DNA from: Acidobacteriota bacterium
GTDB taxonomy: Bacteria > Acidobacteriota > Vicinamibacteria > Fen-336
Length of the DNA: 59,304 nucleotides
Assembly: GCA_016199625.1 (NCBI GenBank)
Contig: JACQGI010000039.1
Span: forward strand, 66,379 to 125,682
Reading direction: 5' to 3'
Of the stretch, positions 45,066 to 55,493 are shown one piece after another. Below the pieces are notes generated by a model. It had not been told where the DNA came from. It was given only the letters and a program-made list of their open reading frames with translations, and made no database searches. The position numbers and the translations under genes were made by a program. The stretch's first letter is position 1, and every line of letters begins with the position of its first letter.

Positions 45066-47171
45066 CTACGCCGTCAACGGTCCGACAGCCGGATGACCAA
45101 GTCGCCCTGGTCGTTGAGAGAGAACCTCTCGGGGATGAGCGGGGGCGACCACCGCCGTGAGCTTCGATTCCGCCCGCTCGAGCGCGCGCGCCGCGGCGCG
45201 AGCCGCTGGACCCGCTGCCCCTACGCCGAGGGGGACCACGAGTGAATCCGCGTCTCGCCGGCCCACGTGGCGCGCGATCTCGTACATTCGTTCGGCGGCC
45301 CACGCGGGCGGCGAGTAGTCCCCCACCGGGACTGCGAGGGCGAGGTAACGCGGCCCGTCCTTAATCAGGAGCCCCTGGGCCATCAGGGGCTCCAGTCGTC
45401 TGTCGATCTCGTCCGGCGGCAGCTCGCTTCCATTGCTGGCGGCGCTGGCGAGCTGGCGCACGTCCGAGGCGGCGTCGCAGGTCCGGTAAAGGGTGCGCTC
45501 GACGCCGCGGAGGACGGTCAGTGGCTCGCGACCGGAAGGCCGCAGATCCCAGAGGAGGAGGGTGTCGCCAGTGTCGACGGAGAACAAGGCGCTGCGACCG
45601 TGGGCGCGCTGCCAGGCCCGTAGGGCCTTCGCCAGGGGCGCGACGTAGCTCTCCACGTCCTGCCACACCCGGTGGCGGAAGGAGAAGTAGTACGCGAGAT
45701 TGGCCACCGCGTCTTGCGCCAACGGGTACACGTGGCGGTAGGGCGGGAGCGGCCGGACGTCGGTGAAACCGAGCCTCTCCGCGTCGAAGAAGTTTGGGCT
45801 GAAGCGGTCCAGGCGCAGAGTACCGAAGCCGACCGGCGGTTGGAGGTGGGTGAGCAGCGGCACGAGGCGCGCCATCCGGTCGTACTCCGCCGGCGCCTCC
45901 CCGGCGAAGCCCCAGAGAATGTTCCAGAAGGGTACGACGCCCAGCTCGTGGCACCACTTCAGGAGTTGGACGTTCTGCATCGCGCTCACGCCCTTGCGCA
46001 TCCGTTTCAGGACGTCGTCGCTGAGGCTCTCGATCCCTGGCTGGATGCGACTGACGCCCGCCGCGCGGAGCGTCCGGAGATGGTCCTTCTTGAGGTTGGA
46101 CTTCGTCTCGAAGAAGAGATCGACGGCCAGTCTACGCGCCGCCATCTCCGGAAGGAAGTCCTTGAAGTAGCCCATGTCCAGGATGTTGTCGGTCACACGC
46201 ACGTCGCAGCCCGGGTGGTGCTCCGTCAGGTGGGCGAGCTCGTCGAGGGCTCGCCGGGCCGACTTGCTGCGGAAGGCCATGGTCGAGCCGTTCAGGCCGC
46301 AGAAGGTGCAGTGCATCCTCTCGCCCCACCAACAGCCCCGCGACGTCTCGTAGAAGATCTCGGGCTGCCACTCTCCGGCGTACCGGCTGGCCTCGAACTG
46401 CTCGAAGTAGTCGCCGTAGTCGGGATAGGGTAGCTCGTCGAGATTCATGACCGACGGCGCATTGGGGAACCGGCCGCTCGCGAACTCGGCGCCGACGTTC
46501 GCCGGCGTCCGGATCCCCGGGAGCCCCTCGACCGCCTGCCCGTCCAGGACCCGGCGCACGAGCTGCGGGAAGACGTTCTCGCCCTCGCCCGAAACGACGG
46601 CATCCACGAAGGAGAACTGCCGGACCGTCTCTGCTCCCATGACGCCTTCGCAGTTGGCCCCGCCCATGACGACGAAGGTGGCAGGCATCGCCCGCTTGAG
46701 CCGCTGGGCGAGGGCGAGGGAGGCCACGTGCTGCTGGAAGACGCTGGTGAAGCCCACGACTCGCGGCTGCTCGCGGCGGATCTCCTCGAGGCACCAATCC
46801 ACGAAGCCGCTCGCCACGTCTCGTGCCCGCAGGACCCGGCGAACCAGCGCCGGCGTGATCCGAGAGTCGGAGCATGGCATCCCCGGCTTCAGTAGGACCT
46901 CCTGGACGTACGCCTCCGGGTCGTCGAGAGCGGATTCGAAGAGCGCGCGGGAGAAGATCCACTCACCCGCGAGCTCGCGGGTGGAGGGTCGGCCCTCGCT
47001 GGCGATGCCGCAGTAGAAGTCCTGGCCCACGCGCTCGGCGAAGTCGATGGAGAAATACCGCACGCGCGAGGGCGTTCCGTGGCGGGTGAGCTGGGCCTTG
47101 AGGAGGCTGAGGCCGATGGAGGGAGCGAAGACCGGACCGAACGGCATGCACACGAGAAGCACGTCGGTCAT
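45066..47171 (-). CDS. B12-binding radical SAM RiPP maturase, C-methyltransferase type (paralog 2), 3' frameshift
   Basis: A 701-aa paralog of the neighbouring maturase with the same order of domains: VVGFTSVFQQHVASLALAQR, VVMGGANCEGVMGAETVRQF and the CX7CX2C cluster (C280, C288, C291 in RGCWWGERMHCTFCGLNG). The last 30 residues do not match the paralog in the annotated frame. A one-base shift at the CCCCC run near 45147 gives SPPLIPERFSLNDQGDLVIR and LSDR, stopping at 45074, which matches the paralog's SLTPAHFSWNARGELVVR. The gene is therefore probably frameshifted or carries a sequencing error. It starts 51 bases after the tricorn-like gene. Confidence 0.9.
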   Translation of the reverse strand: MTDVLLVCMPFGPVFAPSIGLSLLKAQLTRHGTPSRVRYFSIDFAERVGQDFYCGIASEGRPSTRELAGEWIFSRALFESALDDPEAYVQEVLLKPGMPCSDSRITPALVRRVLRARDVASGFVDWCLEEIRREQPRVVGFTSVFQQHVASLALAQRLKRAMPATFVVMGGANCEGVMGAETVRQFSFVDAVVSGEGENVFPQLVRRVLDGQAVEGLPGIRTPANVGAEFASGRFPNAPSVMNLDELPYPDYGDYFEQFEASRYAGEWQPEIFYETSRGCWWGERMHCTFCGLNGSTMAFRSKSARRALDELAHLTEHHPGCDVRVTDNILDMGYFKDFLPEMAARRLAVDLFFETKSNLKKDHLRTLRAAGVSRIQPGIESLSDDVLKRMRKGVSAMQNVQLLKWCHELGVVPFWNILWGFAGEAPAEYDRMARLVPLLTHLQPPVGFGTLRLDRFSPNFFDAERLGFTDVRPLPPYRHVYPLAQDAVANLAYYFSFRHRVWQDVESYVAPLAKALRAWQRAHGRSALFSVDTGDTLLLWDLRPSGREPLTVLRGVERTLYRTCDAASDVRQLASAASNGSELPPDEIDRRLEPLMAQGLLIKDGPRYLALAVPVGDYSPPAWAAERMYEIARHVGRRDADSLVVPLGVGAAGPAARAAARALERAESKLTAVVAPAHPREVLSQRPGRLGHPAVGPLTA

Positions 47172-47222
47172 TAGCCTGCCTCGACGGGATGCCGGGATTC
47201 TCGCAGCCGTCGTGGCGCAGTG

Positions 47223-50200
47223 TCAAGGCTCGCGGGGCGGCAGCTTCGGAGGCGCCAGGCGTGGACGCGCGGACAGATCCGGTAGACGGGTCGGGCTTCG
47301 AGCCAACGCCTCGAGCGCGAGGGTGATCGCCTGCTCGAGCTGCGTGTCCTCCCCCGAGGCATGGGCGTTCGGCGTGATGTCCACCTCGACGTCCGGGTCG
47401 GTCCCACGGTTCTCGAGGCCCCACCCCACGTCGTCGAACCAGAAGGAGTACTCTGGCTGGGTCGTCATCGTCCCGTCGACCAGGGCGTGGCGCGGCCAGA
47501 TGGCTACGGCGCCTCCCCACGTGCGCCGCCCGACGAGGGGCCCCAGCCCCAGTAGCTTGAAACAGTGGGCAAAGATGTCGCCGTCTGAGCCGGCATGCTC
47601 GTTCGTCACCGCCACCAGGGGTCCGGCGCGGGAATCTTCGGGGTACGGATCGACGCCCCCCCAACGCTCGACGCGGTAGCCGAGGCGCCGCCGTCCGAGC
47701 CGCTCGAGGATCAGGGGCGCCACGTGTCCTCCGGCGGTGAAGCGCACGTCGAGGATGAGGCCGTCGCGGAGGACCTCGGTCAGGAACCCGCGGTGGAACT
47801 CCGCGAAGCCCGCGGGGCCCATGTCGGGGACGTGGACGTAGCCGAGCCTCCCGGCCGAGGCCTCGTGGACGCGGCGCCGGTTGGCCTCCACCCACTCCCT
47901 GTAACGCGCCGGCCATTCGGTCCTGAGCGTTCGGACGGTCACGGTCCGCTCGGGCCCGCCGTCGCGCCCGGCGAAGGCGAGCTGCACCTCGACCCTGGCG
48001 AGGTGGACGAGGGCCTGTCCGGGCGACAGCGCTGCCGAGAGCCGCTGGCCCGCCACCGCGACCAGGATGTCTCCCACGCGGATGTCTACACCCAGGCGGT
48101 TCAGAGGCGAGTCCTGGTCGGGCTCCCCGGCGTCCCCGCGGACGATGTGGACCAACCGGTATCCGCCCGTGGGCGCGTCGTAGACCCAGTCGGCGCCGAG
48201 GAGCCCCTGCTCGTAGCGGGGCGTCGCACGATAGTCTCCGCCGAACTCGTACGCGTGGGACGTGCCGAGCTCACCCTGCATCTCCCAAAGCAGGTCCGAG
48301 AACTCCGACCGGGTGGCCACCCGGTCGAGGAGAGGCAGGTAGAGGGAGTGCGCCCGCTTCCAGTCCACGGCGGACATGTCTTCGGTCCAGAACTGGTCCC
48401 GCTGAAGCCTCCAGGCCTCGTGGTACATCTGCCGCCACTCCGACCGGGGGTCGATGGAGACGCGGACGCGTTCGAGATCGATCCAGCCGCTCTCGCGACC
48501 CGGCTCGTCGTCGGCGTTCTCCGGAGGCCCTTCGCCGGCGGGGAGGACGCGCAGCCGGTCGCCGACGCGAAGGAGGACGCTCCGGCCGTCGCGGCTGATG
48601 CGGGCTTGGGTCAACCGCTCCGCGAGCGTGTCGTGCTTCCGGAGCCTGTAGTCATAGGATTCCAGGCTCGACGACGCGGTGCCGGACGCCCCCTCCTCGG
48701 CGAGGGCGCCCGCGGGCTGGCTCGAGACGAGAAGAACCTTGCCCCGCAGGGGCAGGACCTCGTCGTAGAGGCTTTCCGGGACGGGCAGGACGACTAAACG
48801 GTGGGAGATCCCGTCGAGATCCATCTTCGAGGGGCTGGCCTCGCGGTCCTCCTCTGAGCGCTCCCGTTCGAGGGGCGAGACCAGGCTAGACCGCAGGGTG
48901 ACCAGACACGGCCGGACGCCCTTGGGGAATCCCAGGTCGAAGTGGAGGTTGTCGTAGACCGGGTCGAAGACCCTCTCCGACAAGAAGAAGAGGTAATCGC
49001 CACTCGGGTCGAAGGCCGGCGCAGTATCGTGCAGAATGGGCTCGGTCACGCGATGGACGGAGGCCTCCACCACGTTCGCCATCTTGATACAGGTCGTCTT
49101 GGGGCTGTCAGGGAAGCCGTAGGCCACCCAGGAGCCGTCGGGGCTCCAGGCCATGCCGGCGAGGAGGCCGACAGGGCTGCGGTCGAGGACCTGGGCGCGG
49201 CGGGTTGCGAGGTCCACGACGATCAGCTGATGGCGATGGTTGGCGATCGCCACCCGCTCCCCTCGGGGCGCCGCGGCCAGTGCGACGATCCGACCCAGAT
49301 CGAGGCCGTCGATGAGGTCGCCAGCCTGCGTGCCGTCGGCCGGGAACACGACCAGCGCTTCCTCGCCCGGGGCGTCGGTGACGGCGACCAGCCGCTGACC
49401 GTCGGGCAGCCAGTCCGGGAGCCGGTAGCGCACGCTCTGGGGTTCCCCGATCTGCACGACAGGACCGGCGTGCACGCCCATGACGAAGAGCTTCCCACGC
49501 GTGGTGAGGGCGACGGCCTCGCCCGAGGGGTGGAGAATGGCATCCTCGAGGTACTCGGCGGCGCTCACGAACTTCCGGCTTCGCTGTGGCGCATGCCCGC
49601 GCCATTCGACGGAAACGAGCGCGGTGCGCTCGTTGGCCGGGTCGAAGACGTACACGTCGGCTCCCGCGTGATAGGCGATCCGGCGGCCGTCGGTAGTGGC
49701 GTGGCGGGCGTAGTAGGCGTCGTGGTCGGTGTGGCGGCCGACGTCGCTCCCGTCTTCGCGGCAGGAGTACAGGTTGCCGTACCCTTCGGAGTCGTCGAGG
49801 AAGTAGATGCGGTCGCCGACCCACAGGGGCGTGGTCGGGTTGCCGAGGCGGTCGTTCAGACGCTCGAAGCGCCCGCTGCCCTTCCGGTCGATCCAGAGGT
49901 CCCCCGTGATGCCCCCGCGGTATCGCTTCCACCGCGCGGAGTCGTGGGTATTGCGGCCGAGGACCACCCCGCCCTTCGGACCGAAGGAGACGTGTCGGGC
50001 GGGGCCCCATGGCAGGAGCTCCGGCTCTCCGCCGTCCGGGGGTACTGAGAAGAGCGCGAAGAGGTGTACGAAGGGCTGGCGGCTGTTGGAGGCGAACAGG
50101 ATCGAACGCCCGTCGGGCCGCCACCCGGCCACGAAGGAGGTCGCCCCCAGGAAAGTGAGCCTCCGAGAGGGGCCGCCCCCCGCCGGCATGACGTAGACCT

Positions 50201-50399
50201 CTTCGTGTCCCTCCTCGCGGGCCGTATACGCGAGCCACCGGCCGTCCGGCGAGAGGTGTGGGTGGCTCGACTCGCCCACGCCGGCGGTCAGCCGGCGCGG
50301 AATGCCACCGGCCGCGGACACGGTCCACAGGTCGTCCTCGCAGACGAAGACGAGGACGTCGCCGGCAATCGTGGGATGACGGTAGTAGCCCTGCTCCAT
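47223..50399 (-). CDS. tricorn-like peptidase (S41 family)
   Basis: A 1058-aa protein with the tricorn layout: two beta-propeller parts (MEQGYYRHPTIAGD start, LSPDGRWLAYTAR, WRPDGRSILFASN, WSPDGSWVAYGFP repeats), a PDZ-like domain (about 730-830, VDIRVGDILVAVAGQRLS) and an S41 peptidase core with the serine in NEHAGSDGDIFAHCF and a histidine in LGTSHAYEFGG. No signal peptide is visible, so it is probably cytoplasmic like archaeal tricorn. It lies directly upstream of the maturase cassettes and may be read with them. A role in trimming RiPP peptides is speculation. Confidence 0.9.
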   Translation of the reverse strand: MEQGYYRHPTIAGDVLVFVCEDDLWTVSAAGGIPRRLTAGVGESSHPHLSPDGRWLAYTAREEGHEEVYVMPAGGGPSRRLTFLGATSFVAGWRPDGRSILFASNSRQPFVHLFALFSVPPDGGEPELLPWGPARHVSFGPKGGVVLGRNTHDSARWKRYRGGITGDLWIDRKGSGRFERLNDRLGNPTTPLWVGDRIYFLDDSEGYGNLYSCREDGSDVGRHTDHDAYYARHATTDGRRIAYHAGADVYVFDPANERTALVSVEWRGHAPQRSRKFVSAAEYLEDAILHPSGEAVALTTRGKLFVMGVHAGPVVQIGEPQSVRYRLPDWLPDGQRLVAVTDAPGEEALVVFPADGTQAGDLIDGLDLGRIVALAAAPRGERVAIANHRHQLIVVDLATRRAQVLDRSPVGLLAGMAWSPDGSWVAYGFPDSPKTTCIKMANVVEASVHRVTEPILHDTAPAFDPSGDYLFFLSERVFDPVYDNLHFDLGFPKGVRPCLVTLRSSLVSPLERERSEEDREASPSKMDLDGISHRLVVLPVPESLYDEVLPLRGKVLLVSSQPAGALAEEGASGTASSSLESYDYRLRKHDTLAERLTQARISRDGRSVLLRVGDRLRVLPAGEGPPENADDEPGRESGWIDLERVRVSIDPRSEWRQMYHEAWRLQRDQFWTEDMSAVDWKRAHSLYLPLLDRVATRSEFSDLLWEMQGELGTSHAYEFGGDYRATPRYEQGLLGADWVYDAPTGGYRLVHIVRGDAGEPDQDSPLNRLGVDIRVGDILVAVAGQRLSAALSPGQALVHLARVEVQLAFAGRDGGPERTVTVRTLRTEWPARYREWVEANRRRVHEASAGRLGYVHVPDMGPAGFAEFHRGFLTEVLRDGLILDVRFTAGGHVAPLILERLGRRRLGYRVERWGGVDPYPEDSRAGPLVAVTNEHAGSDGDIFAHCFKLLGLGPLVGRRTWGGAVAIWPRHALVDGTMTTQPEYSFWFDDVGWGLENRGTDPDVEVDITPNAHASGEDTQLEQAITLALEALARSPTRLPDLSARPRLAPPKLPPREP

Positions 50400-50471
50400 G
50401 CGACGCGAGCCGCGCCGCATCTTTGCACCGGGGCAGCGGCGGGTCAACGCCGCGCCACGCCCCGAGCGCAG

Positions 50472-51875
<1,404 letters not shown>

Positions 51876-51885
51876 GGCGCTCAGG

Positions 51886-52350
51886 CTACTCGTCCTCGTC
51901 GTCGCGAGAGTCGGGAGGAGCGCCACTGCGCATCTCCTCTTCGATCCCCTGGTCCATCAGCCGGCGGCGCAGGGCGTCGAAGCCGCGACGATCCGGGGGG
52001 GAGCCCTCGCGGTAGACCTCGAGGATCTCCTCGAGGCGTTCGACGCGTCGCGCGAGGCCGCTCAGGACGTCGGCGGAGAGCGGCCCCGTTCCGGCCACGG
52101 CGGCGTGGAAGGCCCCGGCCTCTCCGAATGCTCCCAGGACCTCCACCATCCGCCCGCTCAGGCTGTCGGCGGCGTCCACGAGCTCGGACTGCAGGAGGCT
52201 GTCCCGGACGAGGCCCGTGGCGTCTTCGATGTCCTCCTCCTCCCACTCGGCCCGGAGCCTCGCCCGGACGTCCGGCGCCAGGACGAGCCCTTCCGGCCCC
52301 TCCTCGGCCTCCGCCGCGATCTCACCGCACAGGTCCACGAATCGTCCCAT
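51886..52350 (-). CDS. hypothetical acidic helical protein
   Basis: A 154-aa acidic protein, mostly helical (ALSADVLSGLARRVERLEEI-like heptads, LRRRLMDQGIEEEMRSG), with no membrane segment and no motif I recognise. It begins MGRFVDLCGEIAAEAEEGPE and ends in a Ser/Asp/Glu tail. It lies in the catabolic operon between the PaaA-like and OYE genes, so an accessory role is possible. Confidence 0.72.
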   Translation of the reverse strand: MGRFVDLCGEIAAEAEEGPEGLVLAPDVRARLRAEWEEEDIEDATGLVRDSLLQSELVDAADSLSGRMVEVLGAFGEAGAFHAAVAGTGPLSADVLSGLARRVERLEEILEVYREGSPPDRRGFDALRRRLMDQGIEEEMRSGAPPDSRDDEDE

Positions 52351-52389
52351 GCCCCTCCTCCACAGCCCTCAGCCGTCAGCCCCTCAGCT

Positions 52390-53103
52390 CTACGACGTCC
52401 AGTCCACGTCCGGCGGAAGCTCCATGTCGAGCTTCGCCGGGTCGGGGAAACGCAGCCCCGCCTCGCGGACCGCCGGGCGGATGTCCGCGACGAAGTCCTT
52501 CATGCACTCGCCGGAGTCGCGCTTCTTGAGCCCCTGCTCGATCGCGTAACGGTTGCCGGCCGTGCCCGGGCGGCCGAAGGAGAGCAGGCCGATCCGCAGC
52601 CATTTCTCGAAGAGCCCCTGCTTCAGGTCGTCGTACTGCCCGGACCGGCAGTAGTCCACGACGATGCGCTCCCCGAGGCTCTGGTGGCCGGCTTCCTCCT
52701 TGACGATCTTCTGGATCACCGTCCGGTACGGCACGAAGGAGCACTCGTCGTACTCCTTGAGCTGCCAGAAGCCGCCGCGATCGTAGAGGAATTGCGCCAT
52801 GGCGAGCTCCATCCAGCTCTCGGCCATGGGGACCGGCTTGCCCGCGAGGCGCTTCCGGACCACCGGCTCCACCTCGTCGCCGGTGAACTCCTCGTACATC
52901 TTCGCCACGGCCTCGTAGTGCTCCGCCTCTTCCCGGATGTGCCAGACCATGAACTTGAGCCATTTGTCCGGGACGAAGCGGAGCCCGTAGCCGAACATGT
53001 GGGCCGCGGCCAGCTCCCGGTAGGCCTGCGACTCCATGAGCTGCACGACGAGCTGGCGATACTCCGGGGTCATGTCTTCCTTGCGCAGGATCTCGGTGCT
53101 CAT
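52390..53103 (-). CDS. PaaA-like ferritin-type diiron protein
   Basis: A 237-aa protein of the phenylacetic-acid-catabolism (PaaA/PaaC) ferritin-like family. Two carboxylate/histidine iron-binding helices are visible: HIREEAEHYEAVAKMYEEFT (EEAEH) and IVKEEAGHQSLGERIVVDYC (EEAGHQ), as needed for a diiron site. The usual PaaABCDE partners are absent, so it could be a stand-alone oxygenase-like component for an aryl-CoA or acyl-CoA ring substrate. It follows the acyl-CoA dehydrogenase gene after 13 bases. Confidence 0.85.
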   Translation of the reverse strand: MSTEILRKEDMTPEYRQLVVQLMESQAYRELAAAHMFGYGLRFVPDKWLKFMVWHIREEAEHYEAVAKMYEEFTGDEVEPVVRKRLAGKPVPMAESWMELAMAQFLYDRGGFWQLKEYDECSFVPYRTVIQKIVKEEAGHQSLGERIVVDYCRSGQYDDLKQGLFEKWLRIGLLSFGRPGTAGNRYAIEQGLKKRDSGECMKDFVADIRPAVREAGLRFPDPAKLDMELPPDVDWTS

Positions 53104-53116
53104 AGGTCTCCTGTCC

Positions 53117-54244
53117 TCAGCGGCTCTCCTTCAGGATCTCCCGGGCGATGACGAGCTTCTGGATCTCGCTCGTGCCCTCGTAAATGCGCAGCGCCCGCAC
53201 CTCGCGGTACAGGCGCTCGACGGTCGCGCCCCGCATGACGCCCGCGCCGCCGTGGATCTGCACGGCCCGGTCCACCACCCGCTGGGCGGCCTCGGTGGCG
53301 GCCAGCTTCGCCACGGCCCCCTCGCGGGTGATCCGCTCGGTCCCCTTGTCGCGCGTCCAGGCGGCGTGGCGCACCAGCAGCCGCGCCGCCTGGAGGTCCA
53401 CGTACATCTCGGCGAGGGCCAGCTGCGTCGCCTGGAACTCGGCGAGGGCGCGGCCGAACTGGCGGCGCGCCAGCGACCAGCGGACGGCTTCGTCCAGGGC
53501 CCGGGCCGCCAGGCCGCAGGCCGCCGCCCCCACGCTCGGGCGGAAGGTGTCGAGTGTGGCCATGGCGAGACCGAAGCCTTTTCCTTCGGCGCCCAGGAGC
53601 AGCGCCGGCGTGGCGTCGAAGCGGATCTCGCCGAGGGGGTGGGGCGCCATGGGCTCGAGGGGTCGGACCGTGGTGCCAGGAGCGTCCGCGTCCACGAGGA
53701 ACATGGAGAGGCCTGCGTGGCCGGTCGCATCGGAGCTGCGCGCGAGGACCGTGTAGAGCCCCGCGAGGCCGGCGTTGGAGATGTAGGTCTTGACCCCCGA
53801 GAGGCGCCACACGGCCCCGTCGGGCTCGGCCACCGTCCGCACGGCGGCGAGGTCGGAGCCGGCCTCGGGCTCCGTCACGGCGAAGGCCGCGAGAACCTCC
53901 CCTCGGGCCACGGCGGAGAGCCAGCGGTCCTTCTGGACGTCGGTGCCGGCGAGGCTGACGGCGTGGGACCCGAGGCCCTGCATGGCGAAGGCCGTGTCGG
54001 CGAGGGAGGAGAAGTACGCGAGGGACTCACGGACGACGACGAGCGAGCGGAGGTCCATGAAGCCGTGGGGCGCGGGCACCGCTGCCCCGAGGATCTCGTT
54101 CCCGCCCAGGAGACGCACGATCTCCCGCGTCCGCCCGCCGGGATCGGCATCGTCCCGCGTATGGGCCCGGAGGTGCGCGTCTCCGAACTCACGCACACGA
54201 TCCGCGAGGTCGCGATGCTGCTCTTCCAGGAATGGATCCCTCAT
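53117..54244 (-). CDS. acyl-CoA dehydrogenase
   Basis: A 375-aa FAD-dependent acyl-CoA dehydrogenase with all domains: N-terminal helices (LADRVREFGDAHLRAHTRDD), the FAD-binding beta domain (FAVTEPEAGSDLAAVRTVAE, LSGVKTYISNAGLAGLYTVL) and C-terminal helices with the IYEGTSEIQKLVIAREIL motif. The arginine and the catalytic glutamate position (YEGTSE) are as in short-chain or cyclohexane-type members. Its first codon overlaps the enoyl-CoA hydratase stop (ATGA), so the two are co-translated. Confidence 0.94.
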   Translation of the reverse strand: MRDPFLEEQHRDLADRVREFGDAHLRAHTRDDADPGGRTREIVRLLGGNEILGAAVPAPHGFMDLRSLVVVRESLAYFSSLADTAFAMQGLGSHAVSLAGTDVQKDRWLSAVARGEVLAAFAVTEPEAGSDLAAVRTVAEPDGAVWRLSGVKTYISNAGLAGLYTVLARSSDATGHAGLSMFLVDADAPGTTVRPLEPMAPHPLGEIRFDATPALLLGAEGKGFGLAMATLDTFRPSVGAAACGLAARALDEAVRWSLARRQFGRALAEFQATQLALAEMYVDLQAARLLVRHAAWTRDKGTERITREGAVAKLAATEAAQRVVDRAVQIHGGAGVMRGATVERLYREVRALRIYEGTSEIQKLVIAREILKESR

Positions 54245-55044
54245 TCGGAGGCACCCCCGAACCGTGGCGGCCGCTTCTCCATGAACGCCTGGAAGCCCTC
54301 GCGGAAGTCCGGCTGCGCCATGAGCCCGGCCTGGATCCGGGCCTCGTCCGCCAAGGCCGCTTCGAGGCCCAGGGTCGCCTCGCGATCGAGGGCGGCCTTG
54401 GTCGCGGCGATCCCCGCGGCGGGGCCGCGCACCAGCTTGTCCACGAGGGCGGCCGTCTCCGCCTCGAGCCCGTCACGAGGCACCACGCGGTTGTAGAAGC
54501 CGATGCGAAGGGCCTCGGCGGCGTCGATGAACTCGCCGGTCATGAGCAGCTCCGTGGCCCGGCCCAGGCCCACGATGCGTGGCAGCAGGTGGCAGGCCCC
54601 CATGTCCGCGCCGGCCAGGCCGACCTTCACGAACAGGAACGCGACCTTGGCGGTGTCGGCGGCGACGCGCAGGTCCGAGGCCATGGCGAGGATGGCTCCG
54701 GCCCCCGCCACGGTCCCGTTGAGCGAAGCCACGATGGGGAGTGGAAGGGCCCGCATCGTCGCGACGAGGTCGCACGTCATCCGCGTGAACTCCAGGAGGC
54801 CCTGGGCGTCGCGGTGCAGGAGCTCGCCGATGATGTCCTTGACGTCACCGCCCGTGCAGAAAGCGCGGCCCGTGCCCGTGAGCGTCACCGCCCGGATGCG
54901 CCCGGGGCGCTCCGCGAGGGCACGGAAGGTCGCCGTCAGCTCGCGGTAGACCTCGAAGGTGAGGGCGTTCAGCGTCTCGGGACGGTCCAGGGTGATGGCG
55001 GCGACGGGGCCGTTCTCGACGTAGCGGAAGCTCCTGGGATTCAC
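54241..55044 (-). CDS. enoyl-CoA hydratase/isomerase family protein
   Basis: A 267-aa crotonase-fold enzyme: AAITLDRPETLNALTFEVYR, oxyanion-hole loop RAFCTGGDVKDIIGEL, SLNGTVAGAGAILAMASDLR and AFLFVKVGLAGADMGACHLL. One of the two hydratase glutamates is not obvious (GADMGACH in place of ExxGxxP...G), so it may be an isomerase or hydrolase-type variant. Its ATG overlaps the MarR stop by ATGA and its stop overlaps the dehydrogenase start. Confidence 0.92.
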   Translation of the reverse strand: MNPRSFRYVENGPVAAITLDRPETLNALTFEVYRELTATFRALAERPGRIRAVTLTGTGRAFCTGGDVKDIIGELLHRDAQGLLEFTRMTCDLVATMRALPLPIVASLNGTVAGAGAILAMASDLRVAADTAKVAFLFVKVGLAGADMGACHLLPRIVGLGRATELLMTGEFIDAAEALRIGFYNRVVPRDGLEAETAALVDKLVRGPAAGIAATKAALDREATLGLEAALADEARIQAGLMAQPDFREGFQAFMEKRPPRFGGASE

Positions 55045-55493
55045 GGCCGGCCTCCCTCCTCCAGGGCGCGGTTCAAGCGTCCCAGCAGGGCCCGGAGCCG
55101 CGCCAGGTCTCCGGAAGGGATCGTGCCCAGGAGGGACTCCACGTCGCGCCGATGACGCGGTATCGCGCGCTGCATGAGCTGGCGGCCGCGTTGGGTGAGC
55201 CGCACCCGGATCGCCCGGCGGTCCTCGGGCACCGGGCGTCGCTCGGCCAGCCCGAGCCGCGCGAGGCGGTCCACGATCCCCGTGACGTTCCCTGCGGTCA
55301 CGAGGAGGGCCCTGGTCAGCTCCCCGGGCGTCATCCCCCCGTCCTCCCGGTAGAGCTGGGCCATCACGTCGAACTGCGGCAGGGTCAGACTCTCGGGAAC
55401 CCGGCGCCGCACCTCCCGCAAGAGCAGCCCGTGGGCCTTGAGCAGCCGCACCCAGACCGACAGGGGCAGGTGGCCGTCCGCCTCGAGCCTCAT
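55041..55493 (-). CDS. MarR family transcriptional regulator
   Basis: A 150-aa winged-helix regulator: LPQFDVMAQLYREDGGMTPG, ELTRALLVTAGNVTGIVDRL (recognition helix), GLAERRPVPEDRRAIRVRLT (wing) and a C-terminal dimer helix. ATG 55493 (MRLEADG) overlaps the RidA stop by ATGA; the earlier open frame is shadow. It likely senses an aryl- or acyl-CoA and represses its own operon; an inverted repeat upstream of the SDR gene is a candidate operator. Confidence 0.92.
   Translation of the reverse strand: MRLEADGHLPLSVWVRLLKAHGLLLREVRRRVPESLTLPQFDVMAQLYREDGGMTPGELTRALLVTAGNVTGIVDRLARLGLAERRPVPEDRRAIRVRLTQRGRQLMQRAIPRHRRDVESLLGTIPSGDLARLRALLGRLNRALEEGGRP

Noticed and set aside
44966-45160. A phenylalanine-rich plus-strand frame
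   Set aside because: It is the mirror of the AAG-rich peptide gene and has no ribosome binding site.
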